Position numbers and translations under genes: made by a program. A stretch of DNA of 64,000 bases from positions 24,388,001 through 24,452,000 of the forward strand of contig NC_060110.1 of assembly GCF_021155765.1 (NCBI RefSeq). Reading direction: 5' to 3'. The notes under the pieces are model-generated. The model was not told the DNA's origin and ran no database searches. It saw nothing but the letters and a program-made list of their open reading frames with translations. The DNA comes from Diprion similis. Lineage: Eukaryota > Arthropoda > Insecta > Hymenoptera > Diprionidae. The first letter of the stretch is position 1. Every line of letters begins with the position of its first letter. Below, in pieces: positions 37,537-47,450 of the stretch.

Positions 37537-40224
37537 TTGCGACGCGAGCATACACGATCCTTTCTTGCCGGTTGAACGCGCTCAAATTATAATACCTACA
37601 CGCGCGACTTGACACATGTCCCTGAGTACGTACATATCTATACCCTGTCATCGATTTCACCTAATGCAACGGCCAAAGTTTCGATTTACCGTGTAGACAG
37701 CTACTTCAATGTCATTACGATATATTATAACGCAACATTTGTGTTATAATTAATTGGACACTGTGACATATAATTTGTTAACTTAGGGCAAAGAAATGTA
37801 GAAGTATAACGAAAAGTCGGTACAAAAGTGCGAATCGAGTTTACTAGGACAAGAATGGATATTGTAAAAATTGTTGCGACGGTCATACATATTATATCAA
37901 CTTAAAACTCTCCATAAATTTTTCCCCTCAAGATGCCGTCGTAAAAGAGCGGTAAATACGAGCGTTAACATCTGACTAGGTATATGAACAGTAAAATCTG
38001 CGACATCAGAGGAAAAGGTACCGATGTAACTCAGGATCAGCCGACATGGAAAGCCCGAAACAACTCAAGGCGCAGGATACGTATGTCAGACTCAGACATG
38101 CGTTGGGTGTGAGCTTTTGCGAGTCGGTTACACTCGAGAAAAAGGTCGCAACGGGTGCGCGTGAAACATTGGCGACAGCTGATTGCCGGCTACAAAGAGT
38201 CAGCATCGTGTCCTCCGGGTGCCCTGCACACCTATAGCAATAAATTTGCATACGTTATACTGCAGTGCACGGAACACGGGCATCATAAAATCATAAAAAT
38301 ATTGATAAACTTCCATTTCGACCTATCGCCTTATACGTACATATATACCACAGCTGCGACAGGAAAGAATGAAATGCTTGTGTGTATAACGGGGACAAGG
38401 AACAGCAAAAGTCTAGACTTGCAAATGACAAAGTGTTCAAAATCCTTTTGTCGACTCGACGTTGGCGGCTTATAATTTTCGCGCAACAATGATGATGAAA
38501 AAAACGGCGGAATCTCGAGTGGCATGCAAACCAGGGTTACATAGGTGTACGTAGTATATATCCAACATCCAACGTTTTCTGTTCGGTCAGTATATGAATT
38601 CGCACTACGGACGCCGGCTGCACGGATGCGTGCGTGTGCGTCACTTGAGGACGCGAGGTGGTACCAACACATCCGCCCATTTCCAACACCATCTCATCCA
38701 TTCGCCTCCGGCCTCCGTCTGTGCCTATATCCGTGAACGTAGCACAGGATGGTACAACGTTCCGGCACACGAACCATACACACAGAGATCTGCAGGACGC
38801 CGTTTCCCCTCCCTCCGATCTATCTTCATCCCGGTCTCTTCTCGCTGAAGCAGACATCGCAGAACCTTGCGGCAGCAGCGAAGTAGGTACCAAGTGTAAG
38901 GTATAGTCTGCGGACTGCGGAGGCACGTTAAGGCGGACTCTGATGCTCTTAGCCGTCGACGGGACGAAGCCAGGCTCCTTCCCCTCGCAGCCCCCCGCCT
39001 ATATCCTTCGCGCCCACCGCCGCCGTCTCAATTCGTCCGACGCGACGCGACGCGACGCGACGTTGGCAAGTCGCAACGAGCCATTCTTCTTCTCTCTCTT
39101 ATTCGTCGTGTCAGAACTCCCTGACGTTGGTGTTGGTGGCAGTCATTGGTTACACGGTTATGCTTATGTGTTCTTCCTTCGCGAATGTAGTTTCCAAGTT
39201 GAAAAGCGCAAGACGAAACGATGGCCAGGCGGCTGCCGTCGCCGCTGCCGGCTTGAACGAGCTGAGCCAAGCCGAGCCACCGGCAGGCAAGCTCAGCCCA
39301 GAGCTCGGGTGAAGGACCCGCCGCACCGCCCCAGACGCGGCCAGCGCACTCCAAGAACCGGCGTAATACGCTCTTTATACCTAGATGCCTGTGTGTACGT
39401 ATGTACACCGTCCGTGTATAGGCGTACATGCGCCGATAAGCGGATGGGGGGAATGCCGTTGAGCAATAATTTCACTATCGTTGTCAGTTATTTTCAACTC
39501 CTGATCCAACCTCCTCGCATGCAGGAATCGTAGCGGCGACTGCTAAGTACCGGAGAATCGACCCGGAGAAATATCTCCTGCGCGGTATCAAGCTAGTCCC
39601 AATTATTCACATTCATCGCAGCCCTGTCAGTCTTAATTTATGAATCTTACAGTTGAGATTTGCGAGGAAATACCGAGGCATTGACATTCGTGTATAAGCT
39701 TTTTCCTTTTTTATTTTAGTCGAAGCTTTGCTCCAACTGCCATTGTTTATTTACCGTACGTTACTTACATACATGTATATTTACTTACATACGTGTGTAC
39801 ACCTTGTGTTATGAGGAATAAAATTTCGGGAGCGTAACGGGACTATTGAATAGTTCCTCAATTATGTAGTTGTATAAAATATTCGTCCAGACGAACGCTG
39901 TGTGGAAGATTTTACTTCTTTTACTTCTAAAATTCCAGGAATACGCATGATTTGATCATATGTACATGACACATGTATTATATATTCCGGGCAAACAATA
40001 GATGACAAAATCATCCTAAAGCTAGTACTTGAATCCGTACAACGCGTCATACTTGAAATACTTCGTATGGTATATACATAATTATGATTACATCTAACGA
40101 TATGGCGGAGATGTTGAGAATTGCTACAGTCTCTAGCAGTTGGTAAAAAATATGGAATATAATCAAAATTTGAAATGTGTAACGGATGTACAAAATTGAT
40201 AGGCGATGAAATGAAATTTATACT

Positions 40225-40623
40225 TCAGTCTTCTTCCCCCTCCCCCCCCCCCCCCCCCCCTTTGTTGTGCCGTTTGCTCTCTTCCAGTTCTCGTTTAGCA
40301 GCGCTCGCATCGTTCACAGCTTTTGCTATACCTGCCGCACCACCCGCTATCGCGCCTGTGGCACTAAGTCCAGCGAAAATAGGAATCAAGAATGGTAGAA
40401 ATCCACCAACTTTTGAAGGTACCGGTAGAACGCGCGGTGTTCGCACTTTACATTTACCACCTGCTTTTTGAACAGCGATTTCAGCCCCCTTGAGCGCAGA
40501 CTCGATAGCTACTTTTGCATCGTTGCTCGGAATCATAGATCGTTTCGCAGCATTTATAATTTTTCTTAAGGTCACGTTTTTCGGTTTTCGAATTCCCATT
40601 CCTAGTTTCGATTTCACTTTCAT
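40225..40623 (-). CDS. pX-like membrane-active minor virion protein (3' end altered)
   Basis: This 132-residue protein on the minus strand starts MKVKSKLGMGIRKPKNVTLR, has a basic N-terminal third, and carries a hydrophobic Gly/Ala-rich segment (residues about 72-103) that includes GGFLPFLIPIFAGLSA and GGAAGIAKAVND, followed by a charged helix. That layout, and its place after a PLA2-like gene, matches the pX/minor virion proteins described for adintovirus-type elements, thought to help membrane passage. The ATG lies 4 nt after the stop of the PLA2-like gene, so the two could be translated in a coupled way. The last 12 or so residues are a Gly run and acidic residues coded by a poly-C/poly-G tract (40236-40260), so the original C-terminus seems to have been replaced when the tract expanded. 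The family call rests on layout and context; no enzymatic motif exists to test. Confidence 0.65.
   Translation of the reverse strand: MKVKSKLGMGIRKPKNVTLRKIINAAKRSMIPSNDAKVAIESALKGAEIAVQKAGGKCKVRTPRVLPVPSKVGGFLPFLIPIFAGLSATGAIAGGAAGIAKAVNDASAAKRELEESKRHNKGGGGGGEGEED
40236..40260. repeat. Poly-C tract inside the pX-like gene
   Basis: Five C, one T, then 19 C in a row. On the coding strand it reads as a run of Gly codons near the end of the pX-like protein. Its exact length is likely unstable and sets the reading frame of the tail. Confidence 0.85.
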
Positions 40624-40627
40624 TGTA

Positions 40628-40939
40628 TTAGCTCAAATTGGCGTCCGGTGCGAAGATCCGTTTCCACGCTTTTTCAGCCAATACCCTATCAGCCGCGTTC
40701 CTGACTTCAAGATTTTCACGATTCTGCGAGTAAGCAATGTCATGGTTCTTGCAAGCTGCGTCGAGAGGATTGATTCCCGGATCACCTCGCGCGAGTCTCT
40801 TTGTCAACTTTGTACCAGGTCCACAGTATTGATAACCAGGTACGTGCAATTCGACTGGAAGACTGTTGATGATTTTATTCACCAGACCTTTGCCGCGATG
40901 TTGCCGTTTGCTGCTTCGTTTACCTCTGTGCACGATCAT
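40628..40939 (-). CDS. Phospholipase A2-like protein, parvovirus VP1u type
   Basis: The 103-residue product begins with a Lys/Arg-rich stretch (residues 1-23). It then has LHVPGYQYCGPGT (31-43), which holds the YxGxG calcium loop, and LDAACKNHDIAYSQ (59-72), with the His-Asp catalytic pair at 66-67. Loop and catalytic helix are spaced as in the PLA2 domain of parvovirus VP1, a domain also reported in adintovirus/Polinton elements, where it is thought to help particles leave the endosome. The catalytic and calcium residues are intact. The gene runs away from the ATPase with 63 bp between start codons, and a TATA-like CTATAAATA lies 40-48 nt upstream. It is short and single-exon, with the pX-like gene 4 nt downstream. 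No host PLA2 family has this layout. Confidence 0.8.
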   Translation of the reverse strand: MIVHRGKRSSKRQHRGKGLVNKIINSLPVELHVPGYQYCGPGTKLTKRLARGDPGINPLDAACKNHDIAYSQNRENLEVRNAADRVLAEKAWKRIFAPDANLS

Positions 40940-40978
40940 GTTCAGGCTTTGACTGACGGGAAAGGTTTAAAACCGGGG

Positions 40979-40987
40979 TATTTATAG
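40979..40987 (-). promoter_or_regulatory. TATA box of the PLA2-pX transcription unit
   Basis: CTATAAATA on the minus strand lies 40-48 nt before the PLA2-like ATG, within the 63-bp divergent gap. Its spacing fits a TATA promoter with a very short leader. Confidence 0.5.
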
Positions 40988-41002
40988 GAAATATGGTCAG
41001 TC

Positions 41003-41674
41003 ATGTCTAAGATGCGGTTTGAGGCACAACCTACTAAGCTTCCCGTGATAAATTTCGACAAACTTTCAGAGCAAAATGTGAAAAGACAAAAACGGCATGG
41101 GGAATTACTTCCGAACAGTGTGCGTGCAATATTCTGCGGACCGTCTAATTGTGGTAAAACTAATGCGTTGCTCACACTTATACCCCATCCCAATGGACTT
41201 AGATTTGAAAATATCTATATCTACTCAAAATCCCTTAACCAACCGAAGTACCAATTGTTGAAGCAATTGTTGGACAACGTTGAGAATATGGAGTATTTTC
41301 CTTATACCGAGCGTGAGCAAGTGATTACACCGGACGAAGCACGACCCAACTCGATAATCGTTTTTGATGATGTAGCGTGCGAGAAGCAGGACAATATTAG
41401 AGCCTACTTCTGCATGGGCAGGCATCACGATGTTGATTGTTTCTATCTCTGTCAGACGTACGTGCGTATTCCCAAACATCTCGTGCGCGACAACGTAAAC
41501 TTAATCGTGTTATTCAAAAAAGACGATATGAACCTGCGACACGTATACAACGACCATGTGAACACCGATATGTCTTACATACAGTTTAAAGATGTGTGCT
41601 CCGCATGCCTGAACGGTGATAAGTACGGGTTTCTTGTGATCGACAAAGACAGCGAACCCAACCAAGGATCGTAG
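41003..41674 (+). CDS. Genome-packaging ATPase, A32/FtsK-HerA type
   Basis: This single-exon, 223-residue protein has a Walker A motif FCGPSNCGKTNALL (core GPSNCGKT at residues 46-53) and a Walker B motif SIIVFDDV (117-124, acidic pair DD), followed by an ARGRHHDVDCFYLCQ-like sensor region (CMGRHHDVDCFYLCQTY). These are the marks of the poxvirus A32-like packaging ATPases shared by Mavericks, adintoviruses and relatives; the enzyme drives viral DNA into the capsid using ATP. Length is near the usual 220-250. A second ATG at codon 4 could also serve as start. The frame is intact, yet the gene directly downstream is broken. It leads the plus-strand group of the element. Confidence 0.85.
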   Translation: MSKMRFEAQPTKLPVINFDKLSEQNVKRQKRHGELLPNSVRAIFCGPSNCGKTNALLTLIPHPNGLRFENIYIYSKSLNQPKYQLLKQLLDNVENMEYFPYTEREQVITPDEARPNSIIVFDDVACEKQDNIRAYFCMGRHHDVDCFYLCQTYVRIPKHLVRDNVNLIVLFKKDDMNLRHVYNDHVNTDMSYIQFKDVCSACLNGDKYGFLVIDKDSEPNQGS

Positions 41675-41712
41675 AAACACCTGTTGATGAAACCTAGAAT
41701 GAGTATTTTGAA

Positions 41713-42261
41713 ATGATGAGAGATGAGACGTGAAAAAGTGAATTGGATAACGTATACGGTGTACGCAACCTCTCAACCGGACTAATGATTGGTGATTCGT
41801 TGATGAGTTTTGAGAGTGACCAGATCCGTATTGGGGATACGCTTTACCCAAAAACGAAGGGGTTGCTGGAACTTTTGTTCAAAAAGAAGCCCGACAGGTC
41901 CTATGTGAGCGACGAAGATCGGGAAAATTATAGAAACATAATCCTCAAAACGAACGCACATAAAAAGTATTACTCATCTGATGGAGCTATTCGAAGCGAT
42001 AACAGTTACAAATTGAGAAATGTCATTGCCGAATTGTTGGATTATTCACCATCGCCTCAGCGAAAGGGTAAAGGTCTACTTCCGCAAGCTATGATTACAT
42101 GACAAGGCGTTCAAACGGAATACGTTTTCTGGGATGATCCAAACGAGTTAGTGGAGCGTCTTCGTCTACTCCTAGCATCCCAGGCGGCGGGAAATCCGAG
42201 TCACAACAACGAAATAATGTCCATTATCGAAGAACTACGCGAAGCAGAAATCATTTATTAA
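41713..42261 (+). pseudogene. Conserved Maverick/adintovirus-type gene of unknown role, broken by two stops
   Basis: The longest open part (41743-42099) includes LYPKTKGLLELLFKKKPD and a basic segment with NAHKKYYSSDG. After an in-frame TGA at 42100-42102 the same frame stays open to TAA at 42259-42261, and that part includes VERLRLLLASQAAG. Upstream, a further in-frame TGA at 41731-41733 separates a possible start at 41713 from the body. I recall this kind of protein as common in insect copies of these elements, between the ATPase and integrase; its role is not known to me and a structural job is only a guess. Both stops could come from CGA codons through C-to-T change at CpG, which would suit methylated or aged DNA. 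The open frame across 42103-42258 shows the stops are recent relative to the insertion. Confidence 0.72.
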
Positions 42262-42294
42262 GCAGCTCTTATCGCTTTTGCATTCATTTTCGAG

Positions 42295-42696
42295 ATGAGC
42301 GTCGATGTGTTCGGACGGCATCTGGATAAAAACACAGCTGCGGGTAATCACGGCCCTCCCGGTGTCGGATTTCAAATCACTGCGGACGGACATTACGTTC
42401 TACAGAATAAAAGACTGTGCAATGTCGCAGAACCTGTTGAGCAAAACAATGCTGTAACTTTGAAAATCTTACGACGAAAATTCAACGTGCTGCAAAAACA
42501 AATCGACAATCTCGATCAAATAATCAAAGCTTTGGAGATCACGACGGGGAAAGCTTTGGATACCTTCTACGCAGATTTTAAAACAGGCAGAGACCTGTCG
42601 ATTCGAAACGCTGAAATCATTTCCAAATTGGACACCAGACTAAGAGCATTGGAATATGAACGAGAAAAAGCTAACGCTGGTGACGGAACTGCATAA
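42295..42696 (+). CDS. Coiled-coil protein of the viral relic, possible virion part
   Basis: This intact 133-residue ORF starts MSVDVFGRHLDKNTAAG, then GPPGVGFQITADGHYVLQNK and RLCNVAEPVE. From about residue 50 to 128 it is one long heptad-like helix (for example LRRKFNVLQKQIDNLDQII and ISKLDTRLRALEYEREK). A short Gly/Pro-rich head with a long coiled coil would suit a fibre, spike or scaffold, but this is a guess from shape. It lies between the broken unknown gene and the integrase. Its last 41 nt (42656-42696) overlap the start of the integrase in another frame. I recognise the protein as a usual companion of insect Maverick/adintovirus genes but not its function. Confidence 0.7.
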   Translation: MSVDVFGRHLDKNTAAGNHGPPGVGFQITADGHYVLQNKRLCNVAEPVEQNNAVTLKILRRKFNVLQKQIDNLDQIIKALEITTGKALDTFYADFKTGRDLSIRNAEIISKLDTRLRALEYEREKANAGDGTA

Positions 42697-43563
42697 GCCT
42701 GCACGCCGGAATTACCCGCGTCGCCGTGTAGACGTGCGCGGCATCGACGAGACCTGGCAGGCGGATCTTGTTGATATGATGTCATACGCAGGACAAAACA
42801 AAGACTACAAGTATATGCTCACAGTCATTGATATCTTTTCAAAGTATGCGTGGGCTGTACCGATAAGGAGCAAGTCCGGGGATGATGTTACAAAGGCCAT
42901 GGAATCTGTGCTAACTCAAGGACGTGTACCGAAAAAATTACACGTGGATAGAGGAGCGGAATTCTACAACTCAAAATTTGAATCTCTTATGTCACGCTAT
43001 GGAGTCAAACTCTACTCCACGTACAGTAATTTGAAGGCTTCGATCTGTGAACGGTTTAATCGTACGTTGAAAAGTAAAATGTGGAAACGGTTCAGTATGC
43101 AAGGAAGCTACAAGTGGCTCGACATCTTATCTGATTTAGTATCGGCTTACAACAACACGAAACACCGAACCATAAGAATGAAACCATCGGATGTCACCGT
43201 TGCGAACGAAAGGCTGGTATTACGTCAGTCGTACGGAGGGCTTCGAGCGAAACCTTCCAAACCGGCAAAGTTCGAATCAGCAAGTTCAAAAACGTCTTTG
43301 AGAAAGGTTACACTCCCAATTGGACGACTGAAATATTCACAATAAGCCAAGTAGAAAATACCAATCCTGTGACGTACAAGCTCAAAGACTATCAAGGTCA
43401 ACCCATCGCTGGTGGTTTCTACGAACAGGAGCTCCTCAAGGTGGAACATCCGGACATCTATCTGGTGGAGAAGGTGCTTCAGAAGCGGGGAAAAAAATTA
43501 TACGTCAAGTGGCTAGGTTTTGACAATACACACAATAGTTGGATAAATGAATCTGATATGTAA
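42656..43563 (+). pseudogene. Retroviral-type integrase with chromodomain, frameshifted
   Basis: The first frame (42656-43345) holds the rve catalytic core: WQADLVDM (D37), LHVDRGAEFYN (D98) and ASICERFNRTLK (E132), the full acidic triad. TVIDIFSKYAWAVP is the typical core strand. The second frame, one base back, is open from before 43260 through VRISKFKNVFEKGYTPNW to a chromodomain near the end (YLVEKVLQKRGKKLYVKWLG, then SWINESDM) and stops at 43561-43563. The two parts belong to one gene, with one base missing (or two extra) at about 43240-43262. Maverick integrases cut and join the element's ends into host DNA, and a C-terminal chromodomain can steer insertion to marked chromatin. This copy can no longer make the joined product by standard decoding. 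Its start overlaps the coiled-coil gene. Confidence 0.85.
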
Positions 43564-43568
43564 TATTG

Positions 43569-43574
43569 AATAAA
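43569..43574 (+). promoter_or_regulatory. Poly(A) signal after the integrase gene
   Basis: AATAAA begins 6 nt after the integrase stop codon, in the 80-bp gap to the polymerase stop. Confidence 0.6.
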
Positions 43575-43599
43575 CGAAATTATTTTCCAAGTATTTGTC

Positions 43600-43605
43600 T
43601 TTATT
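43600..43605 (-). promoter_or_regulatory. Poly(A) signal after the DNA polymerase gene
   Basis: AATAAA on the minus strand lies about 38 nt past the polymerase stop. The two convergent signals share one 80-bp gap. Confidence 0.6.
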
Positions 43606-43643
43606 TTTACATCTTAGAGATACAATTCATACCGATGCTCAGT

Positions 43644-46600
43644 TTAACTGCCGGTCTCGTAGCCCCACGGCACCGTATCGGTTGTGTTTCGAAATAACTT
43701 ACGCTTATCGTCGTTCCAGCTCAGTGCTACTTTTTTCTGTTCAATGGTATAGACCTGATGCTTCTGACTCTGTATCAAACTCTGACGTTCGACTAAATTT
43801 TCGCGTTCTGAAGCACACTTCAAGTAATCATCGAAGGTTATAGTTTTTAACAGGGATCCTTTGACACCCTTGGCTCGTTTTTGATCCTTATCCTCCCCCA
43901 TCACTCTGAATGAGTACAACTTCGCTCTCAAGCCAATGAATTCCGCCATTATTTTTCCGTTACACTCATCTTTCATCAAACCTAGAACTTTTTTGTTAAC
44001 CAACGGCATTCCGTAGACGTTGTCAGGTGGATAATCAGAGGTATCAAATTTATCCAAGTCCTGTTTGATGCATTCGTAAATGTTGGGGACGGTGAAGTGA
44101 TATATCAAACTATCCGTGTCAGTGTACATTAATTTTGCCTGATGACCAAATTTCGTTTTAACATACTTGTAGTGAAAATCGTAGATAAAGGTCTTTGCAA
44201 GATCTAAAATGGAAAAACCTGCATACAATGGTTTGTTGAGTTTGACTGTCGTTTTACGCAATTCAACTATTATCATATCTTGATCAAAGATTGTACAACT
44301 GTGGAAATTTGGTTTGGCTATAGTAGCTCTAGCACCGTATCTTCCATCCCATTTCGTGATCAGCCTGACATCTCTATACTTCCTAACATTTTCCATTGTC
44401 TTACCGAAAACTGCGTTGTTCATCAGTTTATAGAAGTTTTTTTCGAATTCATTGTTTGATTTTTTGCGTAAGTCTGTATTTAAATCTATGTACTTTTTGA
44501 GCCACGGTGTTTGTCTGAACTTTAGAACTCTATGAATTTTAGCTAGTTTTAAACCTAATTCTAAGCATTGTTTCAAGACGCGGTAATGAACAACGTAGTT
44601 TTGCTTGGAGAGTAGCGTGGTCATCAATTTCGGCTGCTTACTTTTTGAGATGGGAGGTATGCAGTGTTCCGGACACAGTGGTAAATCTTTATGCATTTCA
44701 TGCAGTTCCTTGGGATATTCCAAATCTACCTCTAATAAGTAGCCAAACTCCGCTTCGTCTGTGATGGCAAAAACATCGAATTGTCTGAAATCTAATATCC
44801 ATTCGAAAGAACTGCATGGTAGAGCAAAGCTCATAGCCGCGCCGTACAAGTTGTTAACGTCGAAGTACATGAGATAAGACTCTTCGAGCGCTGGATTGAA
44901 AGCATCTCCCATGTATCTATTGTTAGCCTTTGCATATCGGTTAGAGCATTGGGACACACCACCTCGAATACCTTTTTCTATAAACATAAGCATATCTATG
45001 TCAGTGAGAAGCTCAAGTTCGATACCGGTACATTTCAACATTGCGTCAAACGAAAGACCGGGTGCCGTGTGATAATGTAAAGGGTCCAGGTTGTACGTTG
45101 CATAACAATTTTGTCGAAAGTTTTCAAAAACGTCAGCCAACAGAAAAACATCAGTTTGCAAATATAAGTCTGAATATTCCCCCAACGTTTTAAGGTTAAA
45201 AGCTTGCCAAACTTTACACGCGTGTGCGTAATCTTCATCTGAAATACCTTGATTGTTCAATTTTGAATAAAATTTTTCTTTAGGCGGTAACTTTACGTCC
45301 TCGAGCTTCTCCCAACTATCCATATACTCATACGGAAAAACACCTTTTCTGGTTAATAACTCGAATTTTTCAGAGCTAGTGCAAAATTTACGTGTAATTG
45401 CTTTTTGATTATCATTCAAATACATTGCCAATTTTTCGAGGCTGCTGGGCATAAAACGGTACGAATCTATAAATCTCAACTGTACATTTGTTCCTTTAAC
45501 GAATTTTGTGAACGAAATATACTTTTCTTTGTTCACGGGTAGAAGCTGAATAGTACCCTGAAAAGTTGTGGCCAATGCTTTAATCAAAAAATGCGAATCG
45601 TAACCCGACAGATTGTGGAATATCACTGGGATAGTATGCGATTTTCGATAATTAAGATTACAGCTTTGATGCGCAGGACCACGGTACCTTCCTGTGAAAT
45701 GACAGTGATCACGGTGTTTCACGGCTTCGCGCGTGAACGGCTTTTCACAAATATGACATACCTTTGATAAATTAAATTCGTTAATTTGATTGAAGTTCAG
45801 CGACTCCATACGTACAATATTTTTTAAATACTTTTTTTTTAAGGAGTGTGCCAATTCCTCCAACTTGTTCACAAACCATTCGATGCAAGTCTTCCCGCGG
45901 TTAATTTTGAACTCTGAAATGGAATCGTTAAAGGTGCAATGCAGGTAATATGCTATACTGTAAGGAATATGATTTTGACAAATTGTTCTATTTTCTGACA
46001 CTTGAATGTTAGTAGCTTGCAACAAGCATTCTAGATCCGCGTAAATACAGAACGGAACGGTTTCCTTGTGCTTCAAATTTTTGAATTTTAGAATTTTTTC
46101 CTCCTCTGTGGGTAATTCGACTTTGGTTTCGTTTAAATCTGTGCAATAAAGTTTATGCTTTGTCAAATATTTTTCAGATTGGAAGTGCAACAAACATCTA
46201 TCACATAACCAAGTACGACCATTACGGGTGGAAATTTGAGAACTAGTTAATCGAGATAAATTTCGAATCCAAGCGAAATGAAAAATTTTGTTTTTTTTAT
46301 AATTATCCATATCAACATCATCGTCATCGTCTGTCATTTCGGTTTCCACTGCCAAGAGATGAATTACGGGTTTATCAGACTTATTCTGACTCAAGTGAAT
46401 CGGTACTATTTCACTTTTTTTTCCACCATCTTGGTCTATACCAAAAACATTGATGGAAAGTCCGTTGAGTTTTTCAAATTTCGAAATAGCATTTTTGTGT
46501 AAAGACATAGGAAAGTTTATACTGTCATACCGTAGCACCTCGCTGAAATGTGGATACGAGCTGATTTTGTTGGGATTTTTGTTTTCAGCTGGGCGCAGAG

Positions 46601-47384
46601 CTGCGGTGACCGACCAAAGGAAACAATACGAGTCGTTATTTCGGATGTTTACCACAGCCTTCTTATCACTGATGTGTTTCGGCAACAGGGTGTAGGTATT
46701 AAGACCACCTCGAAGTGGTGTATACTTGTTGATGTTGACGGCAAGATTGATAATTTCAAGTAACGACCAGCCTGAATCCTTTTCCTGGAAATCTTCCACC
46801 TTTGTTAACAAACGGTTTGTTACATTTTCGATGAACCATTCCTTAATATCCGTTGTCAGGAGGATGATTTCGTTTCTCGTATTAAAGAATTTGTTCTCTT
46901 CTACTGTGTGATCATCCTTCTTTACTTCGAATTTACAAGCCAGGATAGCGTTGACTTTTAGGCTCCTGGCTTTCTTCAAATCGTTTTTCAGTTTTGTCAC
47001 AGCAAGTAACTTTGCGTCTTCTAGAAACCTCTCTACGTCTTTATGTTTCAAATTGGTGATGGATCCGGTTCGTATTCTTCCCTTGAAAGCAGACTCCAAT
47101 TCTTCCCAGTGTACGTGATCGCTTCGTCTTTGTTTCCGCGTACCGTCACCCGTTGTCCGAAGACGTTTGAATTTTTCCGTCAGCGATTTCAAGAGTCCGA
47201 TGTCTGTGATAATTTTCATTTTCTCACCCATCGTTGAAGCCTTTCGCAGAATTTTGTTTAGAAGCCGGATATTTTGCGTCCCAAATTTAATCCATTTCTG
47301 AATCTCCGTTGGCGATGATTTGTTCAACATTTTGTACGCAGATTCCATAATGTTGATTAATTTCGAACATTTCGCGGATTCCAT
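43644..47384 (-). CDS. Protein-primed family B DNA polymerase (DNA_pol_B_2 type)
   Basis: This uninterrupted 1246-codon ORF carries the exonuclease motifs YADLECLL (about residue 448), [12 protein letters not shown] (about 593) and [12 protein letters not shown] (about 745). The polymerase motifs are [13 protein letters not shown] (about 840); [15 protein letters not shown] (about 990); and [10 protein letters not shown] (about 1088). All acidic catalytic residues are visible. Two Cys/His clusters lie upstream: CDRCLLHF with HKLYC near 393-414, and CHICEKPF with HRDHCHF near 540-562, the latter like an HNH/endonuclease-VII zinc knuckle. The N-terminal 380 residues include a coiled start and a segment with [14 protein letters not shown], as usual in Maverick polymerases. 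The enzyme copies linear DNA from a protein primer. Length is as expected for a complete gene. It has a TATA box upstream and its own poly(A) signal. Intact status beside broken neighbours is notable. Confidence 0.95.
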   Translation of the reverse strand: MESAKCSKLINIMESAYKMLNKSSPTEIQKWIKFGTQNIRLLNKILRKASTMGEKMKIITDIGLLKSLTEKFKRLRTTGDGTRKQRRSDHVHWEELESAFKGRIRTGSITNLKHKDVERFLEDAKLLAVTKLKNDLKKARSLKVNAILACKFEVKKDDHTVEENKFFNTRNEIILLTTDIKEWFIENVTNRLLTKVEDFQEKDSGWSLLEIINLAVNINKYTPLRGGLNTYTLLPKHISDKKAVVNIRNNDSYCFLWSVTAALRPAENKNPNKISSYPHFSEVLRYDSINFPMSLHKNAISKFEKLNGLSINVFGIDQDGGKKSEIVPIHLSQNKSDKPVIHLLAVETEMTDDDDDVDMDNYKKNKIFHFAWIRNLSRLTSSQISTRNGRTWLCDRCLLHFQSEKYLTKHKLYCTDLNETKVELPTEEEKILKFKNLKHKETVPFCIYADLECLLQATNIQVSENRTICQNHIPYSIAYYLHCTFNDSISEFKINRGKTCIEWFVNKLEELAHSLKKKYLKNIVRMESLNFNQINEFNLSKVCHICEKPFTREAVKHRDHCHFTGRYRGPAHQSCNLNYRKSHTIPVIFHNLSGYDSHFLIKALATTFQGTIQLLPVNKEKYISFTKFVKGTNVQLRFIDSYRFMPSSLEKLAMYLNDNQKAITRKFCTSSEKFELLTRKGVFPYEYMDSWEKLEDVKLPPKEKFYSKLNNQGISDEDYAHACKVWQAFNLKTLGEYSDLYLQTDVFLLADVFENFRQNCYATYNLDPLHYHTAPGLSFDAMLKCTGIELELLTDIDMLMFIEKGIRGGVSQCSNRYAKANNRYMGDAFNPALEESYLMYFDVNNLYGAAMSFALPCSSFEWILDFRQFDVFAITDEAEFGYLLEVDLEYPKELHEMHKDLPLCPEHCIPPISKSKQPKLMTTLLSKQNYVVHYRVLKQCLELGLKLAKIHRVLKFRQTPWLKKYIDLNTDLRKKSNNEFEKNFYKLMNNAVFGKTMENVRKYRDVRLITKWDGRYGARATIAKPNFHSCTIFDQDMIIVELRKTTVKLNKPLYAGFSILDLAKTFIYDFHYKYVKTKFGHQAKLMYTDTDSLIYHFTVPNIYECIKQDLDKFDTSDYPPDNVYGMPLVNKKVLGLMKDECNGKIMAEFIGLRAKLYSFRVMGEDKDQKRAKGVKGSLLKTITFDDYLKCASERENLVERQSLIQSQKHQVYTIEQKKVALSWNDDKRKLFRNTTDTVPWGYETGS

Positions 47385-47450
47385 CTTTCTTACTTCTCAC
47401 GTGCTCTTGACAAGTTTAGACATGAATGATCGTTTGCTGTAATGGTAATC

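Larger units (their letters stand above)
34388..40224. other. Gene-poor region left of the viral relic
   Basis: No gene supported. It holds GC-rich islands at about 34600-34900 (GGC/GCC triplets) and 38930-39350 (CGACG pentamers), a polypurine run at about 37058-37143, a period-9 repeat at about 37503-37536, and TATG/TACA simple repeats at 36110-36150. Open frames over the GC islands are long on both strands at once, which is what GC-rich DNA does by chance. The islands could be promoters or noncoding exons. Confidence 0.5.
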
